A DNA stretch of 64,000 nucleotides from a filamentous cyanobacterium ESFC-1 (GCA_000380225.1 KB904821.1:4625388-4689387), one strand, 5' to 3'. Positions 53,594 through 63,322 are shown, numbered from the stretch's first letter. Numbers and translations: made by a program. Notes: generated from the letters alone by a model not told the origin.

Positions 53594-54160
53594 TCAACTT
53601 TTCTTGCGAAAACGCATACAAACGCTGCGAGTCCCGGCTAACTTTGACCCAACTCCCAATAAGCTAATCGAACCTTCGGCAGTAATAGCAACCCAAAGCT
53701 CAACTTCTGCGAGTTCCATAGTTTCCATGTTGGCTTGGAGGTTAGCTTTGCTAAACATCTGGTCAACGGTTTGCATGAATTTGGTTAATTCTTGTTCTAG
53801 CTTGCTGGTACTGAGGTCTTGAATCTTGAGATTGCCACTTTGGGGGGATTCTTCTGGGGCTGTTTCGGTGTCTTCGTCTTCGTCACTAAAATAGCTGTAC
53901 ATCCCGGCGGCTAGAATGCTTTTTTGGCCGCTGACAGGTTCGGCTTCGGCGGTGGCTTCAAAGTTGCTGGTGATAATTTTGATGGTTTCGTCGGACAGTA
54001 GGACAGAGAAGGCGTATTTTTCTATTTTTAACTCTAGACTGTCGGGTGCGATCGCGTTCGGGATAGGGACGGAAAATTGGATGTTGAGGCTATTCCACGT
54101 TATACCCATAACGTGGAACAATGACCTGAAACAACGAATTTTCATACTTTCGTTGCTCAA
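53594..54160 (-). CDS. Unknown protein, C-terminal beta segment like effector-associated domains
   Basis: A protein of up to 188 residues. Starts are possible at 54160, at residue 6, or at residue 18 (ATG 54109, MGITWNSLNIQF). The middle is acidic and low complexity (YFSDEDEDTETAPEES), then a helix (LEQELTKFMQTVDQMFS), then AEVELWVAITAEGSISLLG and GVGSKLAGTRSVCMRF. That last pattern (AEGxxxLLGxGxxxxG) recalls small domains co-occurring with proteases in bacterial conflict systems, from memory only. No signal peptide. It lies between trpE and the mntA-hepT pair and is also duplicated. Confidence 0.6.
   Translation of the reverse strand: MSNESMKIRCFRSLFHVMGITWNSLNIQFSVPIPNAIAPDSLELKIEKYAFSVLLSDETIKIITSNFEATAEAEPVSGQKSILAAGMYSYFSDEDEDTETAPEESPQSGNLKIQDLSTSKLEQELTKFMQTVDQMFSKANLQANMETMELAEVELWVAITAEGSISLLGVGSKLAGTRSVCMRFRKKS
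54093..54118. promoter_or_regulatory. Perfect 11-bp palindrome over an alternative start codon
   Basis: TTCCACGTTAT (54093-54103) and ATAACGTGGAA (54108-54118) form an uninterrupted 11-bp inverted repeat with a 4-nt centre, overlapping ATG 54109 (residue 18 of the 188-aa frame). This could be an operator or an RNA hairpin that hides the start. If the true start is ATG 54109, it is placed to regulate; if 54160, it is inside the gene. Confidence 0.4.
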
Positions 54161-54205
54161 TGCCCAACCATTGATTAGCTGAACTTATTATTTCTGCCCA
54201 GAATC

Positions 54206-55738
54206 TTAGAAACGCAAGCAGCGCATGGCTTCTAATAATCCTCGCGCTTTGTTGAGGGTTTCTTGGTATTCTGACTCTGGGACGGAATCGGCCACTAAAC
54301 CAGCCCCCGCTTGGACGAAGACGCGATGGCCTTGGTTTTTGTCGGGTCGGACGATCATGGTGCGGATTGCGATCGCGCTATTCAATTGACCCTCAAAATC
54401 ATAATACCCATACACCCCCGAATAAGGGCCGCGGCGTTCGGGTTCGAGTTCTCGTATAATCTCCATAGCCCGGATTTTCGGCGCACCACTCACAGTTCCT
54501 GCCGGAAAGGTGGCTTTGAGTAAGTCCCAGGCGGTTTTACCCGGTGCGAGTTGTCCTACCACGTTGCTGACAATGTGCATAACGTGGGAGTAGCGCTCAA
54601 TAATCATCAACTCATCAATCGCAACGCTACCATTAACGCAAGCTCGGCCTAAGTCGTTGCGTCCCAGGTCTACTAACATAATATGTTCGGCCACTTCTTT
54701 GGGGTCAGCCAGTAATTCGGTGGCCAGGGCTTCGTCTTCTGGGGGAGTTTTACCCCGCTTGCGCGTCCCTGCAATCGGTCTAACGGTGGCTTTCAAGCCG
54801 TTTTCGTGGCGTTCGGCTTTGACCATAATTTCCGGGCTAGACCCGATAATTTGCCAATCCCCGAAGTTGTAATACGCCATATAAGGGGAGGGATTAATCG
54901 AGCGTAGGGAACGATATAAATTGAAAGGATAGCCCTGATAGGGGGTTTCTAGGCGTTGGGAAAGGACAACTTGGAAGATATCTCCGGCGCGAATGTAGTC
55001 CTTGGCTTTTTCGACGTTTTCGCAGAATTTCGCTTTGTCTGTATTGCTTTTATATTCTAAGGCGATATTGTTTTGGGCGATCGCCTCTGGGGATAGCCAT
55101 TCTAACGGCTTGGCTTCTTCGGGGAGGGGATGACGCAATTTCTCCACTAACTGCACCACGCGATCGCCCGCCGCCTGATACGCTTGTTCTAAACTCCGGG
55201 TCGAGTCCCGTAAATCTGCATAAGCGACTGCCCAAATTTTCCGCTTCACTTGATCGAAAATAATCAAGCTATCTACTTGCATCCACACCCCATCGGGTAA
55301 GTCCGATGCTTGGGCTTCGTACACCGGAACCCTCGGTTCAATCCACTGAATCAACTCATAACCCCAAAAGCCAAATAAACCGCCAATTCCGGGGGGCAGT
55401 TGTGGCAGTTTGACGGGCTGAATGGGGTCAAGACAAGCGGCTAAAATCTCAAAGGGATTCCCCGCTATATTTTCAACTTTGCCATCACGATAACGCCGTT
55501 GGGTTTGCGTTCCTTTGGTTTCTAAAACCCAAGCGGGATTACTCCCCAAAAAGCTGTAGCGCCCTAACTTTTCCCCACCTTCTACTGATTCGAGTAAAAA
55601 GCTATAGGGTTCACCCGCACACAGTTTATACCAAGCCGAAACGGGCGTTTCTAAATCCGCGGCCCATTCTTGATATACCGGAATAAAGTTTCCTTGTTGC
55701 GCTAAGGCGCGAAATTCAGACAATTCGGGGAAAATCAT
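54206..55738 (-). CDS. trpE: Anthranilate synthase component I
   Basis: This 510-residue enzyme makes anthranilate from chorismate, with TrpG supplying ammonia; it is the first step of tryptophan synthesis. The feedback-sensing LLESVEGG is at about residue 48, and the catalytic half shows PIAGTRKRGK, HIMLVDLGRNDLGR and GTVSGAPKIRAMEIIRELEPERRGPYSG. Length and all core residues are normal. It follows psaD on the same strand, the order also known in Synechocystis (psaD then trpE), but here a long repeat array separates the two. Confidence 0.95.
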   Translation of the reverse strand: MIFPELSEFRALAQQGNFIPVYQEWAADLETPVSAWYKLCAGEPYSFLLESVEGGEKLGRYSFLGSNPAWVLETKGTQTQRRYRDGKVENIAGNPFEILAACLDPIQPVKLPQLPPGIGGLFGFWGYELIQWIEPRVPVYEAQASDLPDGVWMQVDSLIIFDQVKRKIWAVAYADLRDSTRSLEQAYQAAGDRVVQLVEKLRHPLPEEAKPLEWLSPEAIAQNNIALEYKSNTDKAKFCENVEKAKDYIRAGDIFQVVLSQRLETPYQGYPFNLYRSLRSINPSPYMAYYNFGDWQIIGSSPEIMVKAERHENGLKATVRPIAGTRKRGKTPPEDEALATELLADPKEVAEHIMLVDLGRNDLGRACVNGSVAIDELMIIERYSHVMHIVSNVVGQLAPGKTAWDLLKATFPAGTVSGAPKIRAMEIIRELEPERRGPYSGVYGYYDFEGQLNSAIAIRTMIVRPDKNQGHRVFVQAGAGLVADSVPESEYQETLNKARGLLEAMRCLRF

Positions 55739-55741
55739 GAA

Positions 55742-55810
55742 TAATTTACAATTTACAATTTACAATTTACAATTAACAATTAATAATTAACAATTAACAA
55801 TTAATAATTA
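55742..55810. repeat. Heptamer repeat (TACAATT/AACAATT/AATAATT)
   Basis: About ten 7-bp units just upstream of the trpE start (minus strand). The unit differs from the ACCAACA array beside it but has the same 7-bp period. Confidence 0.85.
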
Positions 55811-55825
55811 TTGATTTCGACAAAC

Positions 55826-56117
55826 AACTAATAACTAATAACTAATAACTAATAACCAATAACCAATAACCAATAACCAATAACCAATAACCAATAACCA
55901 ATAACCAACAACCAACAACCAATAACCAATAACCAACAACCAACAACCAATAACCAACAACCAATAACCAATAACCAATAACCAACAACCAATAACCAAC
56001 AACCAACAACCAACAACCAACAACCAACAACCAACAACCAATAACCAACAACCAACAACCAACAACCAACAACCAACAACCAATAACCAACAACCAACAA
56101 CCAACAACCAATAACTA
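55826..56117. repeat. Long heptanucleotide array (ACTAATA, ACCAATA, ACCAACA), STRR
   Basis: About 42 units of 7 bp, the longest array in the window, without interruption. Reverse frames encode only LLVVGCW/LLVIGYW repeats. It lies between psaD and trpE. Such arrays can expand or contract during replication. Confidence 0.93.
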
Positions 56118-56191
56118 AACGGGCAAAACTCCATAAAAGTATTGCCCGCTTGTGTCTGTTATGACGAATTACGAAAGACGCAAAAGCGACC

Positions 56192-56620
56192 TTATACGTC
56201 GTAAGGCGCTTTACCAGAGAACTTCACGGTTGCGGGTTCGGGATTGTCACCGATTTTACGGTCTTTTTTACCGACATAAGGACGGCCTTCGTTCACTTTT
56301 TCAGGGAAGACACCATCGGCAGGATGCAGGTATTGAATTTCACCGTTGGGATAAATGCGATAGATTTTGTAATCTTCCATTTTCGGCTTGAATTTCGTCC
56401 GCAGTTGCGTACCTAATGCCAAACATTGCTCTTTACGAGCGAGTTCGAGCATATTTTCGCCTTCGTTCATAATAGCCGCGCCGCCGGTGGGCATTTCAAA
56501 GACTTGCTCTTTGGGGCTAGTCCAGGTGATGGCGTATTTTTCTTCGACTTTGGCTTTGGTGAGTAAGCCACCGGTGCTGCCACCGAACTTGGGGGGTTTT
56601 CCAGAAAGGGCTTCTGTCAT
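56192..56620 (-). CDS. psaD: Photosystem I subunit II
   Basis: This 142-residue protein sits on the cytosolic side of photosystem I, where it helps dock ferredoxin and holds PsaC. It begins [19 protein letters not shown], has [40 protein letters not shown] and ends GKAPYDV, all typical of PsaD. Length is normal. A purine-rich ribosome site AGAGAGAAG precedes the ATG. The 240-bp region upstream, shared with the divergent signalling gene, holds its promoter. Confidence 0.97.
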   Translation of the reverse strand: MTEALSGKPPKFGGSTGGLLTKAKVEEKYAITWTSPKEQVFEMPTGGAAIMNEGENMLELARKEQCLALGTQLRTKFKPKMEDYKIYRIYPNGEIQYLHPADGVFPEKVNEGRPYVGKKDRKIGDNPEPATVKFSGKAPYDV

Positions 56621-56861
56621 AATCTTCTCTCTAAATCAAAAAAAAGGATTTATGGGAATGCTATCACCCAGAGCCGGGTTCTTTGGCGTATTTGTCAAGA
56701 ACTGTAACAGTTTGTTAGTCTTGCCTTGAGAAATTTTGAGAGAAGGAGCGAGGAAAACTTGTGGCCTTGCTGCGATCGCGCCTTTTTCGCCAAGAGTAAC
56801 TGCCCGAATTATTTTGTCATTTGACTTAAACTGATAAAAAAAGGAATGCCTCATTCAATCA

Positions 56862-59800
56862 ATGCAGCTCGATCGCCTTGAGACTGAAACTTTCAAAGTT
56901 TTAATCGTTGACGATCGACCGAAGTGGACTGAAACTTTAGTCGCACAACTCAAATCACTGGGTTACACGCTTCGGTTGGTCGAAAATAGCCAACAAGCCC
57001 ACAATGCCATTGCTTCGTTTGTACCGAATTTGGTTTTGGTAGCGGTTACCTTACCCCATCAAGGGGCTTATGAGTTATGCCAGTTGATCAAGCAAAGCGA
57101 ACTCATCCCAGAAATTAGCGTTATTTTCTTGCTTCCTCGCGTCACCCTTGCTCAAAGTGAAGCCGAAGCCACTGCTATCCGTCAACAAATCTTTGCGGTG
57201 GGGGGGGATGATTATTTACTCGAACCCTGGTTAATGCCAGAAGTAACTCGTCGCTTGGCCAGTTGTCAAACGCGATCGCCCTCTTGGATTCACCATTGGT
57301 TTCAAAACACCCATGAGGCGATCGCGGCCTTCGATCGCCATTATCAATTTATTCTCTACAATCCCAGATTTAAGCAAGAATTTACGGCGATTTTCGGTTC
57401 TTATCCCATCACCCAAGTCAGTGTTTTAAACTTACTCCAAGATTTACCGAAAGAACGGCTTAAAGCCCAAAACCTCCTCGATCGCGCCTTACAAGGGGAA
57501 GCCTACACCATTACCGAAACCTTTGGCGATCGCCGTTTACAACAGCAAACCTACGAATTGTCTTTAGCCCCCATCTTCGACCCCCAACAGCAGATTGTCG
57601 GGGTATCTCTGGTCGCTCGCAATGTCACCCAGCGCATCGAAGCCGAAGCCCAAGAACAAGCCTTCCAACTCCAACTCGAACAACAGTTAAAACAAGCCCA
57701 AAGCGAGTTACAAATCAGCCACCGCTTGTTTCAGACGGTTACCAATGCTGCCCCTGTTTTGCTGTGGATGTCTAATGTGCGGGGTGAGTGTAGTTTCTTC
57801 AATCAACCCTGGCTGAATTTTACCGGGTCTACCATTGATGAGAGCTTGAACCAAGGGTGGACCCATTTGTTGCATCCCGACGACCGAGAGAGGGCTTTAC
57901 AGGCGTATCAGAGCCATTTTGAGCAACGCCAACCCCTCGAAATTGAATATCGCTTGCGTCGTGCGGATGGAATTTATGAATGGTTGCTCGACCGCAGTCA
58001 ACCCTATTACAGTAGCGAGGGAGAGTTTAAGGGTTACATTGGCTGTTGTCTGGAAATTAGCGATCGCAAAGCCGCCGAAGCCGCCCTGCAAGAAAGCGAA
58101 GAACGCTATCGCTTTTTGTTTAATCGGGGTAATGACTTGATTTTCGTCCATCATTTTGAAGCAGATGGTCGGCCCGGAAAGTTTATTGAAGTCAATGATA
58201 TTGCTTGCGAAACCTTCGGTTACAGTCGGGCTGAGTTTTTGCAAATGTCTCCTGAAGATATTGACATTCCCGATTCCCAAACCGATCTCCCGGAGATTAT
58301 CAAAAACTTGTTCGAGGCAGGAGTCTGTGTTTTTGAGCGCACCTTACGCACCAAAGATGGAAAACAGATTCCCGTCGAAAATAGTTCCCATTTGTTTTTA
58401 TTCCAGGGTCGGCAAACTTGTTTGACCATTTCCCGCGATATTCACGATCGCCAAATCACTGAAAAAAAGCTCAAGGCCAGTGAGGAGCGTTTTCGTTTAA
58501 TTACAGAAAATATGACAGATTTGGTTTGTTTACACGAACCGGACGGTCGCTATCGCTATCTCAGCCCTTCTTGTGAGAGTTTACTGGGCTACAAGCCCGA
58601 AGAATTGATTGATGTCAACCCTTATCACCTTTTTCATCCCGAAGATCAAGAACACATCGAAAACCAAGCTCATAACCCCAACCTCGAAGGGCAAAATACC
58701 GAAATCACCTATCGCATTCGCACCCAAACCGGGGAATATATTTGGCTCAACACCATTACCAAACCCATCCTCAATGAATCGGGTCAAGTCAGACAGTTAC
58801 TCACCACATCGAGGGCTGTGGGCGATCGCATCCAGGTCGAACAAGCTTTGCGGGCCAGTGAAATGCGCCTCGATACCATCGTCAACAATACCTCCTACGG
58901 CATTGTTATTACTAACAGTCTGGGGCAAATTCTCTTTGTCAATGCGGCGGCAATTGAGCTTTTTAACCGTTCTGAAGCCGAACTGATCGGGACAGAATTG
59001 GGCATTCCGGCCATTGCTCACCAACCCGCCGAATTAGACATTCTGGCCCGTCGCGATCGCCCTGTCACCGTCGAAACCCGCATCAAGCAGATCGAGTGGG
59101 ACAACGAAATCGTCATGATTATTTCCTTACAAGACATTACCGACCGTAAACAAGCCGAAGCCCAACTCGAATATCGGGCTTACTACGACACCTTAACCGA
59201 CTTACCCAACCGCACCCTTTTTATGAGTCGGCTCTCTCAAGCCATCCAACGCAGCCAAGAAAATCCGACATTCAAATTTGCCGTTTTATTTCTCGACCTC
59301 GACCGCTTTAAAATCGTCAACGACAGCCTCGGTCATTTGGTGGGCGATCGCCTCTTGGTCAGCTTTGCTCAACGACTCAAAACCATTCTGCGTCCCCTCG
59401 ATACTGTGGCTCGTTTAGGGGGCGATGAATTTACCATCCTACTCGAAGATATCAAAAATCCCCGCGAAGCCACCCAAGTTGCTCACACGATCAATCAATC
59501 TCTGCGGGTTCCCTTTAACGTCGATGGGATGTCCATTGTCACCACAGTCAGCGTTGGTATTGCTTTGAGTAAAACCCAATACACCCAGCCCGAATACTTG
59601 CTGCGGGATGCCGATTTGGCCATGTATCGCGCCAAAGAAAAAGGGCGATCGCGTTACGAAATTTTTGACGAAACCATGCACAGCATGGCCATTCAACAAC
59701 TACGCCTCGAACACGATTTGCGCCTAGCCATTGAACGCCAAGAATTTGTCGCTTATTATCAACCCATTATTAACCTGCAAACCCAAAAGTTAGAAGGGTT

Positions 59801-60542
59801 TGAAGCCCTCATTCGCTGGCAACACCCCGAACGGGGCTTAGTTCCCCCGGATGAATTTATCCCCATTGCCGAAGAAACCGGATTGATCGGTGCAATGGGA
59901 GAATGGATGCTGCAACAATCGTGTCAGCAACTCCGCCTTTGGCAAAAAACCCTACCCAACTGTGAAGATTTGCGGGTGAGTGTCAATTTATCAGGACACC
60001 AACTCCAAGAAGACACCCTCCTGGCTGCCATTGACCGAGTATTAGCACAAACCGAGCTTGCCGGGTCATCGTTGAAACTCGAACTCACCGAAAGTATGCT
60101 GATTCATAACGTCGAAGAAGCGATCGCCCTCTTGACTAAAATTCGCGATCGCGGCATTCAACTCAGTATCGATGACTTTGGCACCGGTTACTCCTCCTTG
60201 AGTTACTTACACCGCTTTCCCCTCAATACCCTCAAAATCGACAAATCCTTTGTGTCCCGCATGGGAGTAGATGGAGAAAATCGCGAAATCGTTGAAACCA
60301 TTATCGCCCTGACGGGTCAACTCAACCTCGACGCGATCGCCGAAGGGGTAGAAACCCAACTCCAACTCCAACAACTCCAAGCCCTCGGTTGTAAATTCGC
60401 TCAAGGCTATTATTTTGCGCGACCCCTCACCGCGATCGCCGCCACCGAGTTTATCACAGACTCTCCCGTTTCTTTTTTGTTTTCCCAGAACTCGTCTTCG
60501 GAGGCATCAAGGGGGCTTGGACATCAGCAAGGGGAACCGTAA
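56862..60542 (+). CDS. Pseudo-receiver / multi-PAS / GGDEF-EAL protein
   Basis: This 1226-residue protein is a c-di-GMP enzyme with many sensor domains. Residues 10-135 are receiver-like: DD pair in LIVDDRPK, but the phospho-acceptor is Ala (VLVAVTLP) and the Lys is replaced (LEPW), so it probably does not accept phosphate. About five PAS or PAS-PAC units follow (residues 145-770), then GGDEF (853-857, intact) with the inhibitory RxxD in RPLDTVARL, and EAL (EALIRW, about 981, intact). Both activities appear possible. Its 3' end overlaps the convergent DICT kinase by 89 bp. Confidence 0.9.
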   Translation: MQLDRLETETFKVLIVDDRPKWTETLVAQLKSLGYTLRLVENSQQAHNAIASFVPNLVLVAVTLPHQGAYELCQLIKQSELIPEISVIFLLPRVTLAQSEAEATAIRQQIFAVGGDDYLLEPWLMPEVTRRLASCQTRSPSWIHHWFQNTHEAIAAFDRHYQFILYNPRFKQEFTAIFGSYPITQVSVLNLLQDLPKERLKAQNLLDRALQGEAYTITETFGDRRLQQQTYELSLAPIFDPQQQIVGVSLVARNVTQRIEAEAQEQAFQLQLEQQLKQAQSELQISHRLFQTVTNAAPVLLWMSNVRGECSFFNQPWLNFTGSTIDESLNQGWTHLLHPDDRERALQAYQSHFEQRQPLEIEYRLRRADGIYEWLLDRSQPYYSSEGEFKGYIGCCLEISDRKAAEAALQESEERYRFLFNRGNDLIFVHHFEADGRPGKFIEVNDIACETFGYSRAEFLQMSPEDIDIPDSQTDLPEIIKNLFEAGVCVFERTLRTKDGKQIPVENSSHLFLFQGRQTCLTISRDIHDRQITEKKLKASEERFRLITENMTDLVCLHEPDGRYRYLSPSCESLLGYKPEELIDVNPYHLFHPEDQEHIENQAHNPNLEGQNTEITYRIRTQTGEYIWLNTITKPILNESGQVRQLLTTSRAVGDRIQVEQALRASEMRLDTIVNNTSYGIVITNSLGQILFVNAAAIELFNRSEAELIGTELGIPAIAHQPAELDILARRDRPVTVETRIKQIEWDNEIVMIISLQDITDRKQAEAQLEYRAYYDTLTDLPNRTLFMSRLSQAIQRSQENPTFKFAVLFLDLDRFKIVNDSLGHLVGDRLLVSFAQRLKTILRPLDTVARLGGDEFTILLEDIKNPREATQVAHTINQSLRVPFNVDGMSIVTTVSVGIALSKTQYTQPEYLLRDADLAMYRAKEKGRSRYEIFDETMHSMAIQQLRLEHDLRLAIERQEFVAYYQPIINLQTQKLEGFEALIRWQHPERGLVPPDEFIPIAEETGLIGAMGEWMLQQSCQQLRLWQKTLPNCEDLRVSVNLSGHQLQEDTLLAAIDRVLAQTELAGSSLKLELTESMLIHNVEEAIALLTKIRDRGIQLSIDDFGTGYSSLSYLHRFPLNTLKIDKSFVSRMGVDGENREIVETIIALTGQLNLDAIAEGVETQLQLQQLQALGCKFAQGYYFARPLTAIAATEFITDSPVSFLFSQNSSSEASRGLGHQQGEP

Positions 60543-62469
60543 AGTAAAACTGACTGCCTTGATTCTTACCCGCAGACTCAGCCCAAATCTCCCCTTGCCA
60601 GCGTTGAATAATTTGGCGACAAATCGCCAAACCCAAACCCGTCCCCCCAGTGGTGCGTTGTAAAGCCCCTTCTTCCTGGTAAAAACGGTCAAACACATTT
60701 TTCAAGCGCTTGGGTTCGATACCACGACCATTATCAGCCACCATCACCTCAATCCAATGATCGGAACGGGGGTAGGCTTCAATGCGAATCTGACTGTCAG
60801 GATCGCTAAATTTACAGGCATTGTCCAATAACTTCGCCAACACTTCTACCAACCATTCCCCATCGGCATAAACCAAGGGAAGATCGTGAGTAATCGGGGC
60901 CACAATCTCCGGTACATTGGCGCGGCCCCGTCGTGCCACCGTATTGCTCAAAGAAAGGGAGATACATTCTTCTAACGACAACGTTTCCGGGTTCCACTCC
61001 ACGCGACCGCTTTCAAGTTGCGATAGGGTCAAAAAGTCTTGGATCAGCTTTCGCATCCGTTCGGCATCTTCTAAGGCTGTACTCAGCATCACATCCCGCA
61101 ATTCTTCGGCCATATCCGGTTCGCTGGACAAGCTTTCTAGGCAAATTTGAATAGTAGACAAGGGGGTTCGCAATTCGTGACCCGTAATCGCCACCAAATT
61201 CGACCGGGTGCGATCGAGGGCTTCGAGTTGTTGGTTGAGGTCTTCGAGGTTGGCGTAGGATTCGGCTTGAATCAGGGCGACTCCCATCTGGGTAGCTACG
61301 GCTTCGACTAAACTAACTTCTTCTCTTGTCCAGTTTTCTTGAATCGGGCCGCAGTGATGCAACTCGACAATGCCCTGTAGTTTATTTTTATAAAAAATGG
61401 GTACTAGCAACCAAGAAGCAATACTAAAATTTTGAATCAGGTCTTGGAGGGATTGAGAGAGTTGTTGGGGGTTTAAGCGCTCGTCGGAGACGGTATCGGC
61501 AATGCAAATCGATTCGCGATGGGTGAGGACTTCTTGAAATAAGGGGTTATTGGCCAGGGGCCAGGTGTGATTGTGGGCAGACTGAATCTCTGCGTCGAGA
61601 AATTCGTGTTTGATTTTGGCGGTTTTATCGCTTTCTTTACAGCGATAGACCAAACACCGACAAGCCCCCAAGACTTGACCGAGTTTTTCGACAGCGATTT
61701 CGAGGATTTCGTCGGGGTCGAGGGATTGCCGAATGGCGACAGTCATCAGGTGAATCAAGCGCTCTCGCTGTTCTTGCGCGGCAATGGAACGATAGGCTTT
61801 GAGCAGTTTGTATTGGCTGGCTTGGAGATAAGTGACCAATCGCTGCACAAAGGGGTCGGGGTTGACTTCCGGGGAGATTTCTGGGGTTTGGCGGCGACTG
61901 GAAGCAGACCGAGGCACGAGATATTGGTGGCGGGCTTGTTCGATTTTTTCGCTCAGTTCGGGACGGTAAATGGCAATGCGATCGAGGAGGATTTCGGCGG
62001 CTTTGAGGGTCACTTCCCGGTCAAAGGTCCAAATGCCCTCAAAGCGGCGATTGTTGTCGATGGCGTTTTGGAGGGGATGGGTATTGGGATTACTGCGTTC
62101 TCGACAAATTAAGCAGTTGGTGTATTGGGAACTAATGATAATCAGATGCCATTCTTGGGCAAGGGCATCGCTAGAGTCAAAGGCAATGGTTTCGTAGTCC
62201 CCAGAATGGTTGGTAAAGTCGGTTTCTGGGGCAGACAGCACATACACCTGATCGCCCCGTTGGGCAATGCGTCGATAGCGATGAGCTTCTTGGCGATAAA
62301 ATCGTTCGCGCTGAAAAGACGCGATCGCCAGGGGTGCGTCAGTTCCCGCCAGAATCCGGTCTTCCATGGCGTGGGAGAGCGCTGTGAGTGAAGATTTGAA
62401 ATACATCTGCGATCGCCAATGGGGAAGGGCGTTCAGCAATTCTGCGAGAACAGAAGTCGAAATGCTCAT
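60454..62469 (-). CDS. DICT-domain sensor histidine kinase
   Basis: A 671-residue cytosolic kinase. The N-terminal 165 residues match the DICT domain (SQMYFKSSLTALSHAMEDRI, PLAIASFQRERFYR), seen in cyanobacteria with light-responsive or c-di-GMP proteins. A GAF domain (about 250-410) with CRCLVYRCKE follows, then HisKA (ITGHELRTPL, His about 432) and HATPase (LLDNACKFSDPDSQ, DNGRGI, GGTGLGLAICRQI). The end is a basic tail. It converges on the GGDEF-EAL gene and overlaps its 3' end by 89 bp, a possible antisense link. A cognate regulator is not in view. Confidence 0.88.
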   Translation of the reverse strand: MSISTSVLAELLNALPHWRSQMYFKSSLTALSHAMEDRILAGTDAPLAIASFQRERFYRQEAHRYRRIAQRGDQVYVLSAPETDFTNHSGDYETIAFDSSDALAQEWHLIIISSQYTNCLICRERSNPNTHPLQNAIDNNRRFEGIWTFDREVTLKAAEILLDRIAIYRPELSEKIEQARHQYLVPRSASSRRQTPEISPEVNPDPFVQRLVTYLQASQYKLLKAYRSIAAQEQRERLIHLMTVAIRQSLDPDEILEIAVEKLGQVLGACRCLVYRCKESDKTAKIKHEFLDAEIQSAHNHTWPLANNPLFQEVLTHRESICIADTVSDERLNPQQLSQSLQDLIQNFSIASWLLVPIFYKNKLQGIVELHHCGPIQENWTREEVSLVEAVATQMGVALIQAESYANLEDLNQQLEALDRTRSNLVAITGHELRTPLSTIQICLESLSSEPDMAEELRDVMLSTALEDAERMRKLIQDFLTLSQLESGRVEWNPETLSLEECISLSLSNTVARRGRANVPEIVAPITHDLPLVYADGEWLVEVLAKLLDNACKFSDPDSQIRIEAYPRSDHWIEVMVADNGRGIEPKRLKNVFDRFYQEEGALQRTTGGTGLGLAICRQIIQRWQGEIWAESAGKNQGSQFYFTVPLADVQAPLMPPKTSSGKTKKKRESL

Positions 62470-62687
62470 CGATTAGTTACAAAGGGTCTATACGAGATTC
62501 AATTAGCTTGGTGAATGATCGCACTGAATGGGTGTGAAAATCTTTTCTCTCCCTATCGTACAAAAAGAGCGATCGCTTTTTACAGTTATCAGTTTTCTTG
62601 GGCTTTTTTTTTTATTAAAATCTGGGGAACCAACACGGCAAAGTCCGCTTTTACGGACTCAGAAAATTAAGCATGAATGTACGGAAC

Positions 62688-63032
62688 TTAATTGGAATGA
62701 CTATATATCTCCAGAATCACAATTTTTAAGGGTGGGATGCCTTCTTGAATGGTTGCCCAAACTACGTTCAAATCAATTCCCCAGTATTCATGTACTAGCA
62801 CATCTCTCATACCTGCGATCGCTTTCCAAGGGATTTGCGGGTAGCGACTGCGGGTATCTTCGGGAATTTTCTTGACTGCTTCTCCCAGAATTTCAATGGC
62901 TTTCACCACTGCCAAAACTTTTTCTCGATTTTGCTGAAACGCCGCAAAATTAACTCCTGCTGTAAAAGTTTCGATATCGGCGATCGCGTCTAGAATATCT
63001 TGTAAAACCTCTGAGCGCGATCGTTCCGTCAT
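62688..63032 (-). CDS. hepT: HepT-like ribonuclease toxin, copy 3
   Basis: Same protein as copy 2 (114 residues; R76, H81, Y83). The C-terminus is again coded by the MITE end. With two identical operons in one genome, the antitoxin dose is doubled together with the toxin. Lies at the end of the duplicated block. Confidence 0.87.
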   Translation of the reverse strand: MTERSRSEVLQDILDAIADIETFTAGVNFAAFQQNREKVLAVVKAIEILGEAVKKIPEDTRSRYPQIPWKAIAGMRDVLVHEYWGIDLNVVWATIQEGIPPLKIVILEIYSHSN

Positions 63033-63322
63033 ACATAAACAACTTCTGATAAAACTCGTTCGCGAATCCGGGGTTTCAAACCATTTTTCGTCACCACATC
63101 CACCTTCATCCCCATCACCCCGGCGAGATAATCTCGCAATTCTACTAACTGAAACAAGGTCGGCGCTTGTTCGTAATCAATTAAGATATCAACATCGCTT
63201 GTTTGTGTCTGTTGACCCTGAGTATAAGAACCAAAAACCCCTAATTCTGTAACGCGATACTGTTGCTGGAGTAAAGGTTTTGTGGCTTTCAGGATTTGTT
63301 TAATTTCTTCTAGGGTTTTCAT
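63029..63322 (-). CDS. mntA: MntA-like nucleotidyltransferase antitoxin, copy 3
   Basis: Same protein as copy 2 (97 residues; G31-S32, D43, D45). It overlaps hepT copy 3 by 4 bp. Start ATG 63322. Confidence 0.87.
   Translation of the reverse strand: MKTLEEIKQILKATKPLLQQQYRVTELGVFGSYTQGQQTQTSDVDILIDYEQAPTLFQLVELRDYLAGVMGMKVDVVTKNGLKPRIRERVLSEVVYV

Larger units (their letters stand above)
52701..54087. repeat. Large direct repeat, copy 1 (mate at 62614-64000)
   Basis: This segment matches 62614 to the end of the window at a constant shift of 9913 bp. I found no difference by eye. It carries the hepT, mntA and most of the 188-residue gene, plus a terminator hairpin. The left edge is the ATTAAAATCT inside the MITE; the right edge is not reached, as the mate runs off the window. 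Confidence 0.92.

Noticed and set aside
53565..53822. Plus-strand ORF of 85 residues, repeated at 63478
   Set aside because: Antisense to the 188-residue protein and begins in a terminator hairpin; duplicated only because the block is.
55835..56134. Three overlapping minus-strand ORFs reading LLVVGCW repeats
   Set aside because: They are simply the heptamer array read in three frames; 7-bp units give a 7-residue repeat in every frame. No sign of translation.
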